From: CAZSRL01 sp964609615
GTDB lineage: Bacteria > Bacillota_I > Bacilli_A > RF39 > UBA660
Direction of reading: 5' to 3'
Assembly (NCBI GenBank): GCA_964609615.1
Contig: CAZSRL010000035.1
Span: 1 to 6,954 of the forward strand
DNA length: 6,954 nucleotides
Shown in pieces: positions 1-4,238 of this stretch (the stretch's first letter is position 1; every line of letters starts with the position of its first letter). Below the pieces are notes generated by a model. The model made no database searches and was not told the DNA's origin. It was given only the letters and a program-made list of their open reading frames with translations. The position numbers were made by a program, and so were the translations under genes.

Positions 1-60
1 CAACAACATCATTAAAGATACTTTTAATATCATTGTCATAATCCCATGATGTTAGGAATA

Positions 61-456
61 CTATTGGATTCTTACTGTTTCTTCTTCTCCAACAAACATA
101 CTGAAAATTTTCTTTGTGTATTCAGCTATATTTATTTCTTCCTTGCGGGATTCAAGCTCTAGTATTTTTATGTCTGCCATTTTATCAACTCGAAAGTGAG
201 TGATACCTTCGTATTTTTCATAATATGAAATCATATAATAATTTTCATCATCCCAGGTTAATGCATATGGGCTTACTGTATATTTGTTGCCGTCATTTCG
301 GTATCTTTTCTTCTTATCTAAGGTGTATTCAAAATATTTAAATGAAATTTGATTGTCGCTGCTTATTGCCTGATGAATTATATCAACATTGTAATAGATT
401 TTCTCATTCATTGCTTTTACTCTTCCTTTTAAAGAAATATTTAGAAAATGAATCAG
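61..456 (-). pseudogene. WYL-domain transcriptional regulator, remnant truncated at both ends
   Basis: The frame is open from 456 down to a TAG at 63-61. The first ATG, at 411, gives 116 residues, but the family-like stretch begins upstream of it (GRVKAMNEKIYYNVD), so that ATG is probably internal to the ancestral gene. Visible WYL features are the ISFKYFEY strand, a basic loop (DKKKRYRND), the core TVSPYALTWDDENYYMISYY and then HFRVDKMADIKIL. These proteins normally carry an N-terminal winged helix-turn-helix, a WYL ligand-sensing domain and a C-terminal extension. Here nothing encodes the DNA-binding domain, because an in-frame stop at 459-457 and the end of the preceding remnant lie immediately upstream. 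The protein also stops soon after FSMFVGEEET, where relatives continue for several dozen residues. A free-standing WYL protein is possible, but I see no ribosome binding site before 411. The family call is confident; the pseudogene status is an inference from expected length. Confidence 0.72.
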
Positions 457-472
457 TTAACACCTGTGATTC

Positions 473-794
473 TTATTCTCTAAACCACTTTTCATTTTCT
501 ATATATTTTAATAATAATCTAACTGACTCATCATTTAATTTATGAACAGTTCTAAATTGAGTGAAAATTGACTTTGACTGCTCATGGTATAGTAGCGGAA
601 TGCTATAACTTATATATCTTATTTTTAAATCTACGGTGTTTTTGTTATTACAATAGTCTTGAGGACTATCCTGTAACTAAATCGCCTATTTCCATACTTT
701 TAACAGCTAAAAAAGGTTCCACATGCCCAATATTCTTAACATTATTAAACATATTCCATTGTTTTAAATTTACTGGTTCAAAATAATAATTCAT
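473..794 (-). pseudogene. EVE-like (PUA-superfamily) domain protein, disrupted by internal deletion/frameshift
   Basis: ATG at 794-792 follows the ribosome binding site AAAGGAAG (810-803) by 8 bases and the helicase stop by 16, so this was a translationally coupled second cistron. The first frame encodes 42 residues (start MNYYFEPVNLKQWNMFNN, end AVKSMEIGDLVTG) and stops at TAG 668-666. A second frame, open from 676 to TAA 475-473, then reads SPQDYCNNKNTVDLKI, SYSIPLLYHEQSK, FTQFRTVHKLNDES and so on, about 63 residues. The first part resembles the start of an EVE-type domain up to the 'GDLV' strand. The second resembles its C-terminal half, including the QFRTVHKL segment. The strands and loop expected between them are missing, so I infer a deletion of some 25-30 residues that also shifted the frame. 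EVE domains bind modified bases such as 5-methylcytosine and often accompany restriction or defence enzymes. The family name rests on remembered sequence resemblance and is moderately sure; the disruption is read directly. Confidence 0.6.
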
Positions 795-801
795 ATCATT
801 A

Positions 802-810
802 TCTTCCTTT
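802..810 (-). promoter_or_regulatory. Ribosome binding site of the EVE-like cistron
   Basis: AAAGGAAGA sits directly behind the TGA of the helicase (813-811) and 8 bases before the ATG at 794-792. It shows that a real second cistron began here, although only 42 codons remain in frame. No promoter or terminator separates it from the helicase. Confidence 0.75.
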
Positions 811-3800
811 TCATATTACATACAACTTATTCAATGCTCTTGTATAAGAAATATACTCCTCGTTCTTATTCATTCCATCTGTAATTACAAACGCAATATC
901 AAATTCCAATCCTTTTACTTCTTTTACGGTATACCAAAAAACATTATTATATTTACTGCTCATTATATTATCGGTCTTGTTCTTGCTGATAACGGCTATT
1001 CTGTTTTCTGTATCTGCTTTTATTTCAGTCTCAATTATGTCTGCAATCTGTGTGAATTCTATATACTGCACCTCTTTGCCGTGAACTCCTATAGGATTTA
1101 ATTCATAGTTGAACTTCTTATTAACGAAATTTGTTATTTCAACAGTATTTCTATAATTTTCTCGCAGTTCATAATAATCATAATCAAATAATTCTTTTAA
1201 TGATTCCCAATCTTCAATTCCTGTAGCACTATTCAAAAGCTGTTTAACATCTCCAAATATATTAAATGTGCATTTATCTCCATTTATTAATTTAAGCAGC
1301 TTATATTCTAAGATAGAGTAGTCTTGTCCTTCATCAACAAATAAGAACCTATCTTTTTCTGATAATTGACCGCAGTGCAGATAATATAAATATAACAGAA
1401 TTATTATTTCAATTTTACCGGCTACCTTTTTATTGGAATTAATGTTTAATCTTAACATTAATATGTCTCTGATTTTTTCATAAGCATTAATAACAAATGT
1501 TCCTCGTTTTTGTAATTTCTTATATATTTCTAACAATTTAGCTTTCTCATCGTCAGTTAATAATAGTTTTGATAACTCTTCTTGTTTAATAGATAAGTTT
1601 TTAGAATGAGAAATAATTATTTCTTTTAAGGAATTTATTGTTTCATTGCATCTATTGAAAATATTTAAATCTACTTTGCCAATTTGTTGCCTTATATCAA
1701 TTAAAGCACTTTTTAATTCCGCTAAGTACTTGACAGCATTTTTATAGTTGCTTTCATCATATAAATTTTCTTCAAATTTAATAATTAATAAGTCTTTATT
1801 CATTGAATGTATCTTATTAATGAATTGCTCTTTTACTTCTGCTATTTTAGCGTCTGAATAAAATGGGATTTTATACTTTTTACTTAATTCGCTAATTGAT
1901 TTATTAATTTGTTCTAAATAATTTTCCTGTGATAAGGGTTCTTCCAAATTTGGAAATTCAGTGTTGAGTAAATTGTCAAATTCATTTTTTATATTTTTCA
2001 ATTCCGCTTTGGTTTTGTTATAATTTATTTCGTGACTATTTCCTGACAAAATCAATTGTGAATTCTTAATGCTAATTAATTTATGAATATTAATTATTAG
2101 GTTAAACTGATTTGGTGGTATTGACTTTACCTTAATTTCCAATTCACTGATTTCTTTTTGCAATTCTATGGATTTTTTTCTGAATTCTGCATTTATTGAA
2201 TTTAAATAATTCTTTTTATTATAATAAAGTTTATTTAAACTTATCAGCCTTTCTTTAACAGAAGTCAAATATTCAATTGACTTGCCTGAAGTATTTTCTT
2301 CTTTCAATATAGTAATATACGATTCAATTACTCTAAAATCTCCTGATAAATTCTTTAAGACATTAATACCGTATTTGCTTTTTTCTAAATTTTCCTGCAA
2401 CTTCTTTATATTATTTGACATTATTTCATTAGCTGATAATACTCCATTAAAACTCAAATTATATAAACTATCGAAATAATATTTAGAACCATATTTTAAT
2501 GAGGTGTCATATTTAGCACCTATACGTTCTGCAATTGTTAGAAGCATATCTGAATTTGCATTTTCGCAAAATTCTTTTACTTGTTCAATATATTTTGATT
2601 GTATATAATCAAAAAATTGTTCACTAAAATTTATTTTCTTTTCGTATATAGAATCTGCTTCTTCGGTAAAATCATTGTATTCATCCATGAAATAATTTAA
2701 TGCATCTTTAATGCAGACTATTTCTTCCTTATTTGATAACTTACCCTTTTCATCCTTTTTAACGGCACTGAACATCTTCTGATATCGTTTAGCTAGCGAC
2801 AAATAATATTTAAACATTGTAGTTCTTTCAATAGCATCAAGTTCTAATGAATTAACCAAGCCACTTATAAATTCAGCAAAATTTTCATTTGGTGTAATTA
2901 TTTTAACCTCTGATGCAGCTGGCAGCAGTGCATTAAAAAGTAAATATGATATCCTATGCAATAATATCATGGTTTTTCCAGAACCGGCACAGCCCTGTAC
3001 TAACATATTGTTGTAAGCAGCATGGCGAATAATTTTATTTTGGTTTGATTGAATAGATTTTATAATATCTGTAATTTTATGGTTTGTCCTATTTTCTTCC
3101 AATGCTTCAAGTAGAAAACTATCTATTGAACCTTCTATATACAATTCATCATCATTGGCTATGTATGTATTAATATAATTAAATGGATTAAAGCTATATT
3201 TCCTTTTAAGCATCAACTCGTGGTTATAAACGTTTAGTGGATTTCCAAGTTTTAATTCAACTTCTTGATTAAGGTCGTTTGTATAAGTACGTGTTTCGTT
3301 TACGATATCAACGTAGCTTCTTCGAGCTAACTTAGTATTTTCATTATCGTAAAACATTGATGCAATAGGAGAACGCCAATTAACAATATGTATATCTCCA
3401 TGGGTATGATATTTATCTTTACTAATATAAACTTTGTCATAATAATGTTCTCTATGGTATATCTCATAATTAGTTCTGTAAAATTCTGTATCTAAATCTA
3501 TTCTTCCAAAGCATCCATTATTTTTTAAATGAAATGCTTTTTCAGTTTTCACATTTTCTTTATATAAATAATAACTTCTAATAATTTTTTCTTTTTGCTC
3601 TGGGGTTAAAATTGTTCCGATTGGTTTATCTTGTTTGATTTCATTTGCTATAGAATTATATTCAGAACTGAAATATTCATAGATATTATTGTAGTTATCA
3701 AGATATCTTTTGTCATTAATATTAAGTTTTTTGTGCTGTATTATATCATCCTTGCTGAAAAATAATCTGATACCTAAATCATCTTTATTAAAGTTCACTG

Positions 3801-3951
3801 GCTGTTCCACTATTTGTTTATCTATATTATAACCGCTGTTATAATTTATTTCTAAAACTCTATTTACAACAGCGTATATATTTTTTTTATCAACCTTTTC
3901 GATAATTACGCGATTACCCTGTAAATCATACATTTCAGTGTTCAGTTTCAT
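811..3951 (-). CDS. HelD/UvrD-like superfamily 1 helicase-type ATPase with long coiled-coil insertion
   Basis: This is a cytoplasmic ATP-driven motor of the HelD group; known HelD proteins bind RNA polymerase and recycle stalled complexes. Counting from the ATG at 3951 (1046 residues), the HelD-type N-terminal half shows FGRIDL (148-153) and NWRSPIASMFY (191-201). Then follow motif Q-like IQSNQNKIIR (about 300-309), Walker A GCAGSGKT (320-327), Walker B/motif II DEGQDY (873-878), motif III GDVKQ (900-904), motif IV ENYRNT (931-936), motif V VKGLEFD (1012-1018) and motif VI SYTRAL (1035-1040). The ATPase motifs look intact. About 545 residues separate motifs I and II, much of it Lys/Glu/Leu/Ile-rich and likely coiled coil (roughly 500-830), making it longer than the 700-780 residues usual for HelD. 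The protein ends only six residues after motif VI, shorter than many relatives. I chose ATG 3951 because GGGGG lies 8 bases upstream; the GTG at 3984 has no ribosome binding site. The gene is very AT-rich. Its role could be polymerase recycling or a defence helicase; sequence alone does not decide. Confidence 0.9.
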   Translation of the reverse strand: MKLNTEMYDLQGNRVIIEKVDKKNIYAVVNRVLEINYNSGYNIDKQIVEQPVNFNKDDLGIRLFFSKDDIIQHKKLNINDKRYLDNYNNIYEYFSSEYNSIANEIKQDKPIGTILTPEQKEKIIRSYYLYKENVKTEKAFHLKNNGCFGRIDLDTEFYRTNYEIYHREHYYDKVYISKDKYHTHGDIHIVNWRSPIASMFYDNENTKLARRSYVDIVNETRTYTNDLNQEVELKLGNPLNVYNHELMLKRKYSFNPFNYINTYIANDDELYIEGSIDSFLLEALEENRTNHKITDIIKSIQSNQNKIIRHAAYNNMLVQGCAGSGKTMILLHRISYLLFNALLPAASEVKIITPNENFAEFISGLVNSLELDAIERTTMFKYYLSLAKRYQKMFSAVKKDEKGKLSNKEEIVCIKDALNYFMDEYNDFTEEADSIYEKKINFSEQFFDYIQSKYIEQVKEFCENANSDMLLTIAERIGAKYDTSLKYGSKYYFDSLYNLSFNGVLSANEIMSNNIKKLQENLEKSKYGINVLKNLSGDFRVIESYITILKEENTSGKSIEYLTSVKERLISLNKLYYNKKNYLNSINAEFRKKSIELQKEISELEIKVKSIPPNQFNLIINIHKLISIKNSQLILSGNSHEINYNKTKAELKNIKNEFDNLLNTEFPNLEEPLSQENYLEQINKSISELSKKYKIPFYSDAKIAEVKEQFINKIHSMNKDLLIIKFEENLYDESNYKNAVKYLAELKSALIDIRQQIGKVDLNIFNRCNETINSLKEIIISHSKNLSIKQEELSKLLLTDDEKAKLLEIYKKLQKRGTFVINAYEKIRDILMLRLNINSNKKVAGKIEIIILLYLYYLHCGQLSEKDRFLFVDEGQDYSILEYKLLKLINGDKCTFNIFGDVKQLLNSATGIEDWESLKELFDYDYYELRENYRNTVEITNFVNKKFNYELNPIGVHGKEVQYIEFTQIADIIETEIKADTENRIAVISKNKTDNIMSSKYNNVFWYTVKEVKGLEFDIAFVITDGMNKNEEYISYTRALNKLYVI

Positions 3952-3959
3952 ACAGAATG

Positions 3960-3964
3960 CCCCC
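3960..3964 (-). promoter_or_regulatory. Weak ribosome binding site that decides the helicase start
   Basis: GGGGG lies 8 bases before the ATG at 3951-3949 and can pair with the anti-Shine-Dalgarno CCUCC with one G-U wobble. The alternative GTG at 3984-3982, 11 codons upstream in the same frame, is preceded by TTTTCTTTACAAT, which has no purine-rich site. It would also lie only about 17 bases from the predicted transcription start. Confidence 0.5.
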
Positions 3965-4007
3965 AAGTGCTTTGTTTTTACCACATTGTAAAGAAAACAT
4001 TTTCTTA

Positions 4008-4036
4008 ATTATATAACAATTTGTGACAATTTTCAA
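4008..4036 (-). promoter_or_regulatory. Sigma-70/sigma-A-type promoter of the helicase operon
   Basis: On the minus strand TTGAAA (4036-4031, one mismatch to TTGACA) is separated by exactly 17 bp from a perfect TATAAT (4013-4008). Transcription should begin near 4001, giving a leader of about 50 bases before the ATG at 3951. The spacer contains the small palindrome TTGTCACAA (TTGTGACAA on the plus strand, 4021-4029), a possible repressor site. The strength of the match suggests substantial or tightly repressed expression. Confidence 0.75.
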
Positions 4037-4037
4037 T

Positions 4038-4086
4038 GTGAAATAATTATATACATTTAGTTTGTAAATGTTTATAATTATTTCAC
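4038..4086. repeat. Near-perfect 22-bp inverted repeat upstream of the helicase promoter
   Basis: The arms 4038-4059 and 4065-4086 pair at 21 of 22 positions (the single T/T mismatch is 4052/4072) around the 5-base loop GTTTG. The outer arms are GTGAAATAATTATA and TATAATTATTTCAC, the inner ones ACATTTA and TAAATGT. One end lies a single base from the -35 hexamer (4036). It is outside the predicted helicase transcript, so it is more likely a DNA site (a large operator, or a remnant of a small palindromic element) or a second barrier to read-through from the SLH gene than a leader RNA structure. No U-run follows on the minus strand, so it is not a standard terminator. Confidence 0.8.
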
Positions 4087-4098
4087 CCCTTATTATAT

Positions 4099-4134
4099 AA
4101 AAAATCTCTTGATATATAAAACAAGAGATTTTTT
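4099..4134 (-). terminator. Rho-independent terminator of the SLH gene (potentially bidirectional)
   Basis: AAAAAATCTCTTG (4099-4111) pairs perfectly with CAAGAGATTTTTT (4122-4134) around a 10-base AT loop. Read on the minus strand, the stem ends in ATTTTTT followed by ATATAA, giving the expected U-tract. It lies 105 bases downstream of the SLH gene stop and upstream of the helicase promoter, so it separates the two transcription units. The plus-strand reading also ends in a U-run, but no plus-strand gene enters it. Confidence 0.85.
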
Positions 4135-4238
4135 ATAATTATTTATTTATATTAGCAACCTTGGTACATACTTATTACCCATCTGTAAATGTAAACCCTT
4201 TATATTTATCTGAATATCACCCACCTACTTCCCTAAAT

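Noticed and set aside
342..786. Two plus-strand open frames (342-545 and 568-786)
   Set aside because: They lie antisense to the WYL and EVE-like remnants, lack ribosome binding sites and show no protein-like features. They are shadows of the minus-strand reading.
2282..2479. Plus-strand open frame inside the helicase gene
   Set aside because: It is fully antisense to the coiled-coil region of an intact, motif-bearing gene and has no ribosome binding site.
3982..3984. GTG as the helicase start, adding 11 residues
   Set aside because: There is no purine-rich site upstream, and the predicted transcription start would leave about 17 bases of leader. ATG 3951 has GGGGG at a good distance.
4109..4139. 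Possible plus-strand promoter (TTGATA and TATAAT)
   Set aside because: The spacer is 19 bp, the elements overlap the terminator hairpin, and no plus-strand gene lies downstream.
4147..4224. 25-codon minus-strand frame starting at GTG, between the SLH stop and the terminator
   Set aside because: It is too short, has an ambiguous ribosome binding site and no recognisable family. It is probably the 3' untranslated region of the SLH transcript.
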